Source: Polytrichum commune (lineage: Eukaryota; Streptophyta; Polytrichopsida; Polytrichales; Polytrichaceae). From it: a stretch of DNA of 60,000 bases. Made by a program: the position numbers and the translations under genes. Positions 22,701 to 34,865 of this stretch are shown here, piece by piece. Under the pieces are notes generated by a model, which searched no databases, was not told where the DNA came from, and saw only the letters and a program-made list of their open reading frames with translations. The DNA lies in the NCBI GenBank assembly GCA_950295325.1, contig OX485808.1, positions 14,264,501 to 14,324,500 of the forward strand, given 5' to 3'. The stretch's first letter is position 1. Every line of letters begins with the position of its first letter.

Positions 22701-24850
22701 TACTAAGAGATTCACTTTGAGATTGTGGCCTCTGCAGCATTGAATGGATTTGATTTGATTTGAGTGATTCTGTGTTTCTCTGTGTCATGGCGGGGATTTA
22801 GGTTTTGGCTTTATTCTTTAGGGTTTGTGGTCAATGAAGACCAGAAATTGAATCGTAAGTTATTCTTCTGCAAAGCCATCAACTTTTCTTGTGTTCATAC
22901 TATCATTTGACATCACTAATTAAATATGTACAAATAAATTAGTATTTCGTGTCACTTGTATCTCCCTATCCATCTAGGACGTCGTCTCCCTACATCTGAG
23001 ATAAGAGGGATTTCAGTTTTTGGGTTTTGTGGAAGAATTCAGATTACAGCATTATCTGTGGCTGTTGAAAAAAATCAAATCCTATCTTCTGTTATAGTAG
23101 AAGATAGGATCTTCCATAAGTGGATCATGTCATGTCCATGTCGAGTGCCATGATCTGTAGCTTTGAGTACACAGGAATTTCTATTTCTGTGTCTTAAAAT
23201 CTGAGATTCGAGGTTGGCCTTCTACAGAATCATCCAGATCAGTGCGTCATACTCTGGTTGTCTAAGAAAATGCAAATTGTATCCAAATTCTTTCTTCTTG
23301 ACCTGTATGAGCACTTAGGATTTGAAATTTAATTTCCTATGTTTTAACCTGGGTGTTGATGACTTTTGTCTACTTACAACAGAAAGAATGCAGGTGAGTG
23401 CTCTACACTGGGTTAATATTACAAAGATAGATTCTGACTGTATATAAAAGTGCCATGGCTTATATTGTTGTAGTGTTTATATGAACTTTCTGAAACAATG
23501 CTAACATTCCACAAGTAGATATGTCATGGCTCTTGTCTGTCCTAGCTTCAATTGCACCTACAGTGTGTAGTACATAGGAATTTGCATGTTCGTATTTTCG
23601 AAGCCAGGATTTGAGTTTGACTTTCAAGAAATATCCAGATCAGTGCATTATAGTTTGGTTGTCTTAGACAATTCTCTCATTTTGTGCAATGTGTCTGTCT
23701 GTGGCTCACAGAGGATCAGCGGTAACAGGACATTAGACATGTTGAAGAGTTTTTGTGTATCCATCTCTAATATCATGCGCAGCTTCTTTTTCTGATAACA
23801 GACAGAGAATTGAAAGTTTGGTTTCCTATGTTTCTTCAACCTGGATGTTGATGAGTTGCAGCTAACCTACTGCAGAAAGAATGCAGGTCAGTGGTCTACT
23901 CTGGGTTAAGATTGCAAAGTTGGATAGATTTTGATTTTATTCAAAAGTACCATGACTTATATTGTTGTACTATTTATACGAACATTCAACACTGCTAATC
24001 AACATAGTACAAGTAGATCTCCATGGCTGTTGTCTATTTTATCTTTGGTGCCACCTTGCAGCTTCTGTTGCACCAACACAGAAGGAGAGTTATAACTCTG
24101 AAGAAATGAAGAACAAAGGTTATGTGGATGGAAATTCTGGTGAGCTTTCTTGGACTAGCAACTCAACTCTTGTATCGGATTCTATGCAAAAATGCAAATA
24201 CTAGATTCTTGGATTGCATACAGTACATTAAAGTCATCCTTTAACTCAATGGGGCATGTCGTCGGGAGTCTGTTCCCTATGATTTTTAATTGGTTGTTCT
24301 TCCACTTGTGGTGCATGCTCGGAGGTATTCTTTGACTTTGAACAAAGAGCAAGCTATTTAGGTTGATTGAGGGCCAAACTCATTTTAGCACATCTTGGCA
24401 TGTCACAGTGAGTTTGACCGCCAATGACTGATATACAATGATCTTTGTTTAAACCTTCACACGACCTCCAAGCATGCACCCAAACTTACCGAACATGGAA
24501 GGTGTTGTATGCAAAACAACCAACTCCTAACCAAAAGTCATGTTTAGTTAGAGGATAACTCCAATAACCCTAATTGTATTTTCATAGCAACTAAAGTATT
24601 GAATCAGATTCTATGCTAAATTGCAAATACCATATTCTTGGATTGCATACGGTACATTCTCAATTCTCATATATAAGTTCAGAGTTGAATCCGCTGCTTC
24701 CAAAGCTCAAGTTCCATGCGTGGTTTGGATTGTATGTGCATAGGTATGTCTTTGAAGCCCAGGAATGCGACCAGTGTACCTAAGGTATGTGACCTTATTG
24801 TGGGTACTTCCAATTCCACATAGAATTTTGAATGTTGGATCAAATTGGGA
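22701..24850 (+). repeat. Duplicated, possibly transcribed non-coding region downstream of COBL
   Basis: Two tandem units (about 23152-23565 and 23566-24060) share ATCCAGATCAGTGC, TTTCCTATGTTT, GAAAGAATGCAGGT and CATGGCT-type blocks. Exon-like signals occur: a donor AATC|GTAAGT near 22855, CAG|GTGAGT near 23394, and an acceptor TTGCAG at 24056-24061 followed by 143 open bases to a stop at 24202-24204. A shorter piece (TCGGATTCTATGC to TTGGATTGCATAC) repeats at about 24175 and 24603. I recognise no protein; it may be a non-coding transcript or a dead gene. Confidence 0.5.
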
Positions 24851-25630
24851 ATTATTTCATCCGCTTAGCAATTGTGATGAATCACACAGTTTGTCGTTTC
24901 AATATCATCAAAATCACAGTTAGATGCACAAGTTATAGGTCAAATTGAGGGTTCTTTTTCTCCTTCAATTGATCACATAGGCCCTCCTAATAGTGTTAAC
25001 AGCTGAACCTTGAATGGTTCAATATGTTTCTAGCATGTAGTCTTTTTGGTGTTGTTTCTTAATGGCAAACCTCCCAATACACCACTCAAATGTAGTTTTC
25101 AATCAAGAAGAGTGAATTTCACATTATGATGAATCATGCAGATTGTCATTTCAATTTTCATATAAAAATCATAGGTGAAATGTGAAAGTTATAGGAGGTC
25201 AAAGTGAGGAGTCTCTCTTTTAAGTAATCATATAGGCCTTCCTAATAGTGCTCACAATTGAACCTTGTAGAATGATCAATACATTTCTAGCAGTCTTTTT
25301 GGTATACCACTCAAATGGAGGTGTCCAATTTAGAAGAGTGATCACATTGCGATGAATCACACATATTATCAATTCAAGTTTCATCTAAAATCGCTAATGA
25401 GATTTGAAAGTTGTAGGAGGTCGAAGTGACGAACTCTTTTTTCGATTGTGACGAACTCTCTTTTCCTTTTTTAATGACCCTAATAGTGTTAACAATTGAA
25501 CTTCGAATGAGTCAATATCTTTCTAGCACACACTAGTCTTTTTAGTGTCCATTCATAATGACAAACCTTGCCATATACCACTCAATTATAGACGTCCAAT
25601 TAAGAAGAGTGATCACATAAGGCCCACATA
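24851..25630 (+). repeat. Dispersed repeat F, about three degenerate tandem units
   Basis: Units of 240-290 bp share GATGAATCACAC, GTTATAGGAGGTCAAAGTGA-type, CCTAATAGTGTTAACA and ACCACTCAAAT...CCAATTAAGAAGAGTGA-type blocks. Diverged single copies occur at about 28290-28430, 28800-28990, 42670-42850, 48230-48790 and 50060-50430. Function and class are unknown. Confidence 0.7.
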
Positions 25631-26751
25631 CCTTAGTGTGGAAATCGTGGAGAGTTGCCTCGATTTTGTGTCCTGGGATTTCGTGAGTGGAAATATACGT
25701 GAGCCTTAGGTTTTGAGATTGTATTCGATAGATACATACTAAACGCCATAACACCATTCCCAAGTCGAGGTAGTATGGTACTCCCACAAGTCAAGGTCTA
25801 CAAGTGTCGAATTTTAGGGTATACCTGGGTGGTGTGACTACAAACTTACTAACTTAAGGCGAGTGCACCTATAATGGACACTTTTTGGATTTCGGCAAAA
25901 AATGTAGAGGTTCCATAACAATATCAATTTCTACATGAGCACATCATTAGCATATCCCAATGTATTAACATAGACTATTGAGCTTGTTGTTTCGCGAGTT
26001 AAAGTGAACACCTAATGAAATCTTGAAATGAAAGTCATAAATGATGATCTGTAGCAATTTTCTTGTGGAGTTGTACATTTTAGATTTGTATATACATTTA
26101 TAAGTTAGAATCCATTACAAGTCGAGGTTCATTATACTTGCAGTCACCCAAGTACACCTATGAAGATTTGGGTTGCATGATTGCCGACGTCTCCAACATT
26201 TTTATCGCACATCAAGTATGTGAGTCCAACCAAACAACGATTGTAAAGTGGTCACACTATCAACATACGAGTCTTATGCTATCATATTAGGTCGATGAAA
26301 AATCAATCCAAATCTATCATTGTGGTAGACCACGATGGTAGATTTGAATAGTTTCCAGTGACATAGCACAAGTTTTCAGTGATGCAAGGTTTTTTTTTCC
26401 AAGACTAATATGCTCGTAGTGTCCACATCTTCTAAAATGTAGCAAGTGTCTTTATTTTACAATGCCAATCTAAGAGTGTCGTACATTGGTAACCAGTCAA
26501 GGAAGATGTCCATTCATCATCGGGAGCCTATGTTACACCATAACACTTCATGGTTGTCTAGAGGTCGTCTAGTTTACTTAGAAGGAAAGAGAAGAATTCA
26601 GTTCAAGCATATTGAGTCCCGGGAAGCTACCATGCGTCCTTGAAAAACCTACAAATCCACCACAGTGATAGATTTTCTTCGTTCTTTCACCGACGCAAGA
26701 CGATCACCCAAGACCCATATGTTGGTAGTGAGGTGAGGTGAATACTAACAT
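25631..26751. other. Intergenic, no gene seen
   Basis: AT-rich single-copy-looking DNA. The open frame at 26446-26643 has no recognisable domain. Confidence 0.5.
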
Positions 26752-27162
26752 CCAACGTGAACAATAAGAGCCCCGTTGGCCATAAAAATTGTTTGTGAGT
26801 CTTCCCATGTGCCAATATTTTCGAGTACTTTTAGAGATCGTCAAACCTGGTTTGGTGCCATTCGAAGGTGAAGAATGGTAGCTAGGTTCCAACGTGAACA
26901 ATAAGAGCCCCGTTGGCCATAAAAATTGTTTGTGAGTCTTCCCATGTACCAATATTTTCAAGTACTTTTAGAGATCATCAAACCTGGTTTGGTGCCATTC
27001 GAAGGTGAAGAATGGTAGCTAGGTTCCAACGTGAACAATAAGAGCCCCGTTGGCCATAAAAATTGTTTGTGAGTCTTCCCATATACCAATATTTTCCAGT
27101 ACTTTTAGAGATCATCAAACCTGGTTTGGTGCCATTCGAAGGTGAAGAATGGTAGCTAGGTT
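26752..27162 (+). repeat. Tandem array of exactly three 137-bp units
   Basis: Units start CCAACGTGAACAATAAGAGC at 26752, 26889 and 27026 and end at about 27162. They differ at only a few positions, so the array expanded recently. The open frames crossing it simply follow the repeat. Confidence 0.92.
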
Positions 27163-29003
27163 GTAGTACGGGAATAACAATCCAGCAAGTGGTTTGAGAC
27201 TGGGCCAAAGTCTGGCTATGTTTAGAGCTTCCGCTGTTGAATGTGTCAAAACGAGTACCCTACAGAACCCTATTGCAGATTCGCTTTCTCCGCGTTACAA
27301 AAAGAGATGCTATGATGATTCCCCTGTTTACTTGTTGGCCTCAAAGTGGCGGAAATTTATAGGCCAACGATTTAGTCCTGCTCACCAGTTGGGTCCCACT
27401 TCGATGTGGAGTTGACAAACTGCGACGTGTAGACATTCCCTTCAATTTTTTTATTCTTTCATCCCGAGGTTATCTCTTCTTGTAAGTTTTAGCATATTTC
27501 CCAACCAAATGGCGTGCCTTGACCTTAAAAGTCTTAGGGGCTCAGTGTATGACCTATGTATCATACGCAATTTGCTATGAGTCCTCAGTGCTCACCAAGT
27601 CTCAATAGCTTAAAAAATAATAATTTGAAATCTAATGTGGTAGATTGTTTTATGTTAAGAAGAAATCGTAGTCACATGTTACATGTCTCCTTTACGACTA
27701 TAGTAGAGATAAGTTTCTATCGCTACTTGAGAATGTAGTATTAGGGAGCCTCAAGTCTTTCTTTCATCAAATGATCCAGTTGATATTAGTTTCTTATCTC
27801 ACGGAGGCTATCGCACTCCGCCACTCTAGGGAATTAGCCGGTTTGAAATCAACCTAATGTACTTTCAGTCCCATTAGCCTTTTGGCTTCCCGGACCCTAA
27901 ATTTCACCTTCATCTCATTGATGATCACTATATTGAATACGTACTTGCATACAAGGGCACCTAGAGAGTGAATTTGGACTCTGGATTTCCAACTATATTA
28001 GATGTTCAACATATATACCATTGTTTACACCGTAATGATACCCTTATATACAACATTTTAGGCCATCAAAAAAGGATACATGTACAAATTTATAGGCAAC
28101 CTCAAGTGTTCGCACTGGTTGAAAAAATGGTAAATAATAAAATGTCTAACATATATATATATATATCCCAAAAACATGATGCCTACAACCCTTAATGTAG
28201 GTAAATAGTTTTCATTCCATCTCCTTTTGTGCATCTGTGTGGGTATGTATGTACAGTTAGTATTGTCACGTGCACCTCCATGATTGCTTCCAATTATGTT
28301 GACCATTGAACCTCCAATAATCAACAAGTTTTGAACATGCAATCCAATCTCTTTCAAACACATATATTTTATTTTTTTGATGACGATCAAAATTCAAGAG
28401 TAACACCTTTAGCCATTTTCCTTGTGGAGTGCTGATTGACCACACTTAGAATAGAAGTAGATTATGAATGGCAAATGTCTCTTGAGTTGAGTGCATTTGG
28501 AAATTGGTGTGATTTCGACATCATATTGAATTCACAATAGGTTTTCAAACTCGAGTCTCAGAGTAGGGGGGAGACAAAAGGATGAGAACATGCCCTCCCA
28601 TTACCCTAAACCCTCTTCTAGGAAGGCTCACATAAGGTATGTGGGTGTTATTTGGTTCATTCTTCATATTTTCGAACTTCTACTGATCAGATTTACAAAA
28701 CCAAACTTGTTGTTGCGTTAGCGATTCTATGGTGAAGCATTAGCAAAAATGAATTTAGTTATGATTATTGAAAGTGTACATTTGTTGATATCTTAATTGA
28801 ATACATTGAGGTCCTCCCAATTGTATGTAGAGTAGTTAATAATATCCGAAGACGTAGTTCAGTCTCTTTTAAACATGTGTGTTTATGGTGTTTGCTCTTT
28901 GATCCTCACCAAACCACACACCAATCAAATGTACGTGTCTAATTAAGAAAAGTAACTAATTGACACCCGTCTACCTTATGTAACTCAAGGAACATGCGTT
29001 AAG
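27163..29003. other. Intergenic with diverged repeat F fragments
   Basis: Repeat F fragments lie near 28290-28430 and 28800-28990, and an (AT)n run near 28150-28166. An open frame at 27194-27415 (73 codons) matches nothing I know. Confidence 0.45.
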
Positions 29004-29005
29004 TA

Positions 29006-29217
29006 GGCTGATCATCCAAATTAGTGCGTCTTACTATTTGGAGTTTTGCAATAACTATTCAACGAGAATGTAATATTCTACCAAGCAAAGTCATTTATAT
29101 TCTATAGTGTCCGCAACCACTTGAACTTTCATCAGTAAAAATTGAACCTCTGAATAAGACTTTTATTGCACTATGTCACTCCAAATAGTAACAAACACCA
29201 TATGGGCATAATTAGTG
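29006..29217. mobile_element. Family H MITE, copy 1
   Basis: 212 bp with the family's inner inverted motif ACTATTTGGAG...CTCCAAATAGT and TA at both ends (29004-29005 and 29218-29219). The outer ends are worn. Confidence 0.65.
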
Positions 29218-29785
29218 TATTAAAACATGAAATTTACCCCCTCAATTCCACCTTTTGAGAGTTGTATATTTTTACCAAAGACCAAATTTAGCTAAATAGG
29301 TTGTCCAATTATGCTTCCATATCTGTTTTTATTTCTTATACTCATAAAATCCATCACTATAGAGTCAATTAAATAAATGGTTTCTTGTTTGGGGTTGGAG
29401 CTATGGAAACATACATTTGAATGCTACATGAACATTGAAAGAAAAAACAAGACTGAACGAAACCTTAAACATTTATGGCTATTTTTCTCAATCCAAATTT
29501 TTTTGGGTAGCTCGATTCTATGGGTGGATGCGTTGATACGATTTTATTTGTTTATTTATATGCGAATCTTCATTCTTCATTTTGAAAGTTAAAATGTCAA
29601 AATTTGATATTCAGTTGAATTTGGGTTTAGTGGTTCTTGTTCTAATCTTATGAATGTACAAATCGCAATGACATCAATTATGCACAAGTTCACAATCTTT
29701 ATGCCGAAAATTTTTTCTAGACAAATGAGAAATTAATCTTTCATATATTCACAAGTTTGAGGCAACAACGTGAGTAGTGAGTGCA

Positions 29786-29923
29786 GGAGAGAGAGGGAAT
29801 TATTGCTTACAAGTGTGCCTATCATTCATCCAATGTAAAATCTCCGATGTAGTATGTAGTCCGGGTGTTTCTAATTTAAGTTGATTTGACACCAAAACTA
29901 GTTTTGAAAACTCCCAATTAGTC
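29786..29923 (+). mobile_element. Family I fragment, copy 2
   Basis: GAGAGAGGGAATTATTGC, TCATTCATCCAA and GATTTGACACCAAAA occur in the same order as in the element at 8250-9021. The right part is displaced or lost; MITE H2 follows directly. Confidence 0.55.
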
Positions 29924-29925
29924 TA

Positions 29926-30139
29926 CACTATTTATGGTATTCAATGTCACTTATTATTTGGAGTTACACATCACTATAACTATTTATCAAGAATGTAAAA
30001 ATTTACCAAGCAAAGTCATTTATGTTCTCTAGTTTCCAAATAACCTATTCAACTTTTATTAGTAAAAATGGACTCTTAAGTAAGAAGTTATTACATTGCC
30101 TAATTCCAAATAGTAAGTGACAATTCACCATAAACAATG
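29926..30139. mobile_element. Family H MITE, copy 2 (reference copy)
   Basis: 214 bp, CACTATTTATGGTATTCAAT to the inverse CATTGTTTATGGTG-type end, with TA at 29924-29925 and 30140-30141. The inner TTATTTGGAGT/CCAAATAGTAAGTGAC motifs are also inverted. A TA duplication fits Tc1/mariner/pogo MITEs. Confidence 0.8.
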
Positions 30140-30141
30140 TA

Positions 30142-31034
30142 GTTCAAGGCATTTCAAATGTACCGACTATAAACTTACACACATGATCAAGTTTTTTATG
30201 TTTTTTTTTTTTCATTTTTCTATGCCATAATTCCCTTTCTTCGTGTTGACACTAGAAAGATCACGGGTTATTACCATTGGTTCTTTGTCACTACAAGGTA
30301 GAAATTCGGTTTCTAAAACCTATTAGCATGAATACCTCAAATATAAGTACATTGTAGTGGCACCTCCAATCACAGTTTACCTCCAAACACATTCTAATGT
30401 AGATATTCCAAGGTTGAGGTCTGAAGCCTTAAGTTGGAACACGTAATAAATAAATATATATATATATATATATATATAACACATAATAGAGACACACATC
30501 AATTTCAAAGAGTCAAGGTGGTTTCTTGTTTAGATCACACCAATTAATTCAACTAGTGTGTGGTTTACCAATTGCAATCAATAGTGCTATAATCTCTTAC
30601 AAAAACAAATCAATCTCTTATCATGAACTACAAAGTGGGAACTATCTCTATGTGTTTTATTCCTTACCACTAGATTTGAGGTATCCAAATCTTCAAGTGT
30701 GATAAGAAAACCTATTGACATGTATGTCATGGGCACTTGGGTACGTACGATAAAACCGATTCATAGTAGTTGTGAATTAAGCCGAGATTCAAAGGAAGGA
30801 AACTATGAAAGGAAACTTTGAGTTTCCTCACCAACCAGCCAAAGTTAGTGTCGCATTTAACTACAACTATTTTGTTGTGCCTTTTGTCAGTAGAGCTCCT
30901 ACAAGCAATTTCTCGAGTGGTTCTAAGAACCTCCTCGGATGAGGCCGGGAAATTCCCAAGTTTTTGATGTACTCTCTTGATGTCGAACTTTGACGGTGGT
31001 AATATTTAGGGCACACAAGTTTTGTGGGGTTGTG
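30142..31034. other. Intergenic with an (AT)n microsatellite
   Basis: An (AT)n run lies near 30455-30478. No gene or paired repeat was recognised. Confidence 0.5.
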
Positions 31035-31610
31035 AAAATTAGGGTGAGTGATAATTATTACATGTGAGCGGGCCTCTCATTCATCCAACCAAAAAAAAAA
31101 ACTCCTAACATAGTAGGTAATTGAGACGTTAATTTTTTTTCAATCGATTCAACACAAAAAACCGTTTTCAAAGACCCCAAAATGAGTTTATAATATTTGA
31201 TATTGTAATTTAACACCCACCTATAAAGTGCAGGTTTTCCACATGGAATTAGGATGACACATACGTTTGCATACAATTAGTGTGGGGTATTAGGGTTTAT
31301 TATTTGATGTCGATTGACAATGTCTTAAAAACTTGTATATACAGTACCCCAGAGGTTTTTTATTTCAATTGATTTGACACCAAAAAAGGCTTCAAAGACC
31401 CCAAAAATCAGTTTCATGAACCCTTGCATGCAATTAGTGCAGTTCCTTTTTGCATGCAATTAGTGTGGAGCCTTAATACATATTATTCGGTGTCCAACAA
31501 AACACCCCAAAATTGGTAACTAATCTAAATATCGTGTTCGACAATCGATTTGACACGGAAATCAACTTTAAAGGCCTCGACTCGGTTTAGAGATGCATGT
31601 TTGAGGCTAG
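31035..31610 (+). mobile_element. Family I fragments, copy 3 and internal repeats
   Basis: GAGTGATAATTATTACATG, CTCTCATTCATCCAAC and three tries of the GATTTGACAC/AAAGACCCCAAA block (near 31145, 31370 and 31548) indicate one degenerate element or several partial ones. TTGCATGCAATTAGTG also repeats near 31424 and 31453. Confidence 0.45.
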
Positions 31611-32225
31611 AATCAACCACAACCCCATATATGGGGAGTTTTTCTACATTGATAGTTGACTTGTTCGTTTCTAAGTTTTCCCACATTGATAGATGACTTG
31701 TACGTTTGTGTGCAACAAATGTTCTTGCCTAAAATTAGTGTGGGGTCTTATTTTCGGTGAGAGTTGTACCAATCCATTGGATTGAGTGTGGCCATCGTTG
31801 TTCATCATCGACCCATGATGGTGAACATTAGACTAGACTACACTACAAAACTAATTTAGTGTGGCTCACATTATTCATCATCAATCCACACCCATTTTCC
31901 TGCAATCACTAGGTGGAACTAGATAGGGTAACATTATGACACTTGGTGCTACATGACAGATCATGAAGACCACTCGAATTGATAGATCACACCAATTTTA
32001 ATGTCATAGTAGTGTGAATTAGACATTTTGTGTAGTTATTGGGACCACGTCCTTTTTCAAGAAACACATTTTCTACTCATTTATGTTCATTATTGTGAGT
32101 CAAAATATACACGTTGAATATAGATTAATGTGGGTTAGTCAAATAAGGCAAGTGTTGTACATTGATATGTGCAATTAAGTTGGGGTGTCTTTGTGAGTAG
32201 GTTGCTTCTTTACTCATGCAAACTG

Positions 32226-32444
32226 CATTGTATTTTCTAATTAGTGTGGGTTGCCATTTGGAATTAACACATTGCTATAACATTTTATTGAGAATATCAG
32301 TTTACCCAAATAAAGTAAGTCATTAGTATGCACGTTGAAGAATATAATACAACTCAATTGGTAAAAAAAATTGATAATGTTTGTAAAAAGCTATAGAAAC
32401 ACGTAACTCCAAATGATAACCCACACAAACTAGACAAAACAACA
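32226..32444. mobile_element. Family H/G MITE, copy 3
   Basis: 219 bp. The left end CATTGTATTTTCTAATTAGTG and the inverse of the right end TGTTGTTTTGTCTAGTTTGTG are inverted repeats that continue into GTGGGTT and TTTGGAGTTA. TA follows at 32445-32446. It shares outer ends with MITE G at 46136 and inner motifs with family H. Confidence 0.7.
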
Positions 32445-32511
32445 TACCTCCCCATGATAGTTCCTCCCAGTAGACCCCTCTACACTTCTTCCTTATCTAT
32501 CTATCTATCCC

Positions 32512-32861
32512 TCGGGGGGGGGGGGGGGGGCAGTGTGTTAAAAAGTTAAGGATATAGGTGCGAACAACCACTATTTTATAGGGGGGTATTACTTTCAATT
32601 CTCTTCTTTTATTCACATGCTATCATTATGTAAATTTCTACTTTGGGTTAATAGAAAAATGGCTTGCATTACTTATAATTCCAAATTACCTATTATTCCA
32701 TACCCTATAGTACTTTAAAAATGTCCAGTGCCATTTTTGATACCCTATATTACTCTTAAGTCCATTTATAATTTTTAGCCCCCATGTTTTAAAAATACCC
32801 TATCATTTGTTCGCACGTATATTGCTACTCCAACCAATGACTACCCCCCCCCCCCCCCGAT
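32512..32861. repeat. Inverted-repeat element capped by poly-G and poly-C
   Basis: It begins with about 17 G and ends with about 16 C. Just inside, ATATAGGTGCGAACAA (left) pairs with the inverse of the right arm, ATATACGTGCGAACAA. The flanks on both sides are CTATC-type simple repeats. The interior is AT-rich with several TACCCTAT motifs. It could be a MITE with G-run termini; its class is unknown. Confidence 0.55.
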
Positions 32862-33031
32862 CTATCCATCTATCTACAAATTACCTTGGGTCAAAATCAT
32901 ATCACAAAAACTTAGAAATTTTCTTATCCGTCCGTTTGGCAACCGCAATAAAAATATTTTCATAGAAATTCTTTTATTGTGGCAAAAAAACATTGAAAAT
33001 AGTGTGGATGTCATTAAATTAATGTGAAAGG

Positions 33032-33032
<1 letters not shown>

Positions 33033-33067
<35 letters not shown>
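33033..33067 (+). repeat. (CA)n microsatellite
   Basis: A pure CA run of about 17 units followed by poly-A. Confidence 0.95.
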
Positions 33068-33072
<5 letters not shown>

Positions 33073-33159
33073 AAAAACACAACTTCATAAATTTGTGACA
33101 AGACAATACATGAATGTTTTAATCAAGTATTAATGCAACCCACAATAAACATGTGGCAG

Positions 33160-33376
33160 GCTATTACACTGATTATCCCAATTACTATAGCTTATTATTC
33201 AAAGTTATGTAATGCTAAAATATCTTACTCATGAGCTCAAATTTTACTAACAAAAATTCAATAGGTCGTTTGAACATTAGAAAACATAAAAGACTTTGCT
33301 TGATAAAGTATTACATTCTCACTAAATAGTTATAGCACTATGTAACTCCAACATATACTAATTGTATTGCCATTAT
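33160..33376. mobile_element. Family H MITE, copy 4, decayed
   Basis: TTATTCAAAGTTATGTAATGC near 33190 and its inverse GCACTATGTAACTCCAA near 33336, plus ACTTTGCTTGATAAA and ATTCTCACTAAATAGTTATA blocks, follow family H in reverse. The ends are uncertain. Confidence 0.5.
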
Positions 33377-33405
33377 GTATGTATGTATGTATGTATGTAT
33401 GTATA

Positions 33406-33437
<32 letters not shown>
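33377..33437 (+). repeat. Compound microsatellite (ATGT)n(GT)n(AT)n
   Basis: Three adjoining simple runs directly after MITE H4. Confidence 0.9.
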
Positions 33438-33438
<1 letters not shown>

Positions 33439-33760
33439 AAGTAATGTATGCATCCATTGAAGTTGCGACCCGGAAGCCAAAGTCGAATTTCAATGCACGA
33501 TCCGCTGCCGATCGATATCATGACATTCAATTCAGGAACGTTCTAGGCCATGAGAGAGGGAGCTTGGGCTTTATTTGGGAGAATCCCACAAGGCATTTGG
33601 ACAAGGTCCATAAAGTAAAGCCCTTCCCACATTTCTCCCCGTTAGGGGTCACGTCTAACTTAGCTTTCCACCCCAAAAAGGAGGGAAAACGGCTCACCAC
33701 TTTGTGTAGCTTTCCCACAAAAGTTACGTGATTCGTTAGTTGTGACTTAATGGCTAGGAC
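33438..33760 (+). other. Unassigned open stretch
   Basis: Less AT-rich than its flanks and open on the plus strand to 33731 (about 95 codons after the microsatellite). I recognise no protein family in it. Confidence 0.3.
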
Positions 33761-33762
33761 TA

Positions 33763-34456
33763 CACCATTTATAGTATTTAGTGTGCCGCATACACTACAC
33801 TAAAAAGGATAATTAGTGTTTGATACACTAAATACGAACGCATACACTAAATATCAATAACCCTATGAAAGTAAGTAACATTAAATGTAAACTTAGATAC
33901 CAAATATTAATTATGGTAATATGTGGAAGTGCAAGTTTGAATTTAGTGTTAGTAAAGATATGAAAAAAATGAAATTACAATGATGAAAGGAGAATTCCAG
34001 CATATCTTCTAGCATGTCTTCTAACACTATTTGTCAAAAATTTGAAAATTAGTGTTGAGCAGGGTAGGGTGGTAACAACATTGAATATAAACAAACACTA
34101 AGTATCCTATTTAGTGTACTTGCCACTATGATAGTACTTATCTACATAAGTAACTTTATAGAGTGACAAAATATTTACATAATGACATTTAGCGTAGCAC
34201 ATTGGGGTATTTGAGATGATAGTTTTGCATTTTAGTATGCAAGGGGAAGGCATTATTGAGCAGACCGATGCCTAGTGTCATCTGTTTACAAATATACCTC
34301 ATAACATTATTGAACATATTCATTCCAAGATACTAGTAAGCACACTTGAACGCCAAGTGTCATGAGGTGACACTAATGATGAAGTTGTTGACCATACGCC
34401 TCAAAATAGGGTAAGTGGCACTATTACGCATATGGCAATATATACTATAAACAACG
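33763..34456. mobile_element. Family D MITE, copy 5, carrying MITE C1
   Basis: The left end CACCATTTATAGTATTTAG and a worn right end (ATACTATAAACAACG) are flanked by TA at 33761-33762 and 34457-34458. Inner blocks AGTATGCAAGGGGAAG and AAGTGTCATGAGGTGACAC match copy 1. Removing C1 (33798-34116) leaves about 373 bp, so it is also internally deleted. Confidence 0.75.
33798..34116. mobile_element. Family C MITE, copy 1, inside family D
   Basis: 319 bp starting CACTAAAAAGGATAATTAGTG and ending in the inverse TATTTAGTG, with TA at 33796-33797 and 34117-34118. Inner motifs CCCTATGAAAGTAAGTAACA and AAAATTAGTGTTGAGCAG are shared with copy 2 at 55456-55749. Confidence 0.85.
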
Positions 34457-34458
34457 TA

Positions 34459-34862
34459 CTATAGTTATGGTATTTAATGGCATGTACACTTTTGGCAAAT
34501 GATCTGAATTGGATGCCAAGAGGCCTAGTAGTGTCATGTCCACTTATATCAACATGACGCTCTTTGTCGACAACAGTACGCTTTTGAGGTACAAAATTAT
34601 TATGGTGTGATATTTAACATAGCATGTTGGAGTGCTTCAGATGATTGTTTTACGTTTAAGTATGATTGAGCAAATTGATGGCAAGTGTCATGTGTTAACA
34701 TTTTAATTTCCGGGAGGAAGAAATCGTTGAGCATACTAACATCAAGTGTCATGAGGGTACACTAATGGTCAAGTTGTTGGTCGTTAATGTAGCCTAGCAT
34801 GTGCCTCATAAATAGGGTGACTGACACTATTACGCATGTGATGCTAAATAATATAAATGGTG
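34459..34862. mobile_element. Family D MITE, copy 6, abutting copy 5
   Basis: 404 bp with ends CTATAGTTATGGTATTTAAT and AATAATATAAATGGTG, and TA at 34457-34458 (shared with copy 5) and 34863-34864. Inner GGCAAGTGTCATGTG and GAGCATACTAACATCAAG match copies 1 and 5. Confidence 0.8.
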
Positions 34863-34865
34863 TAG

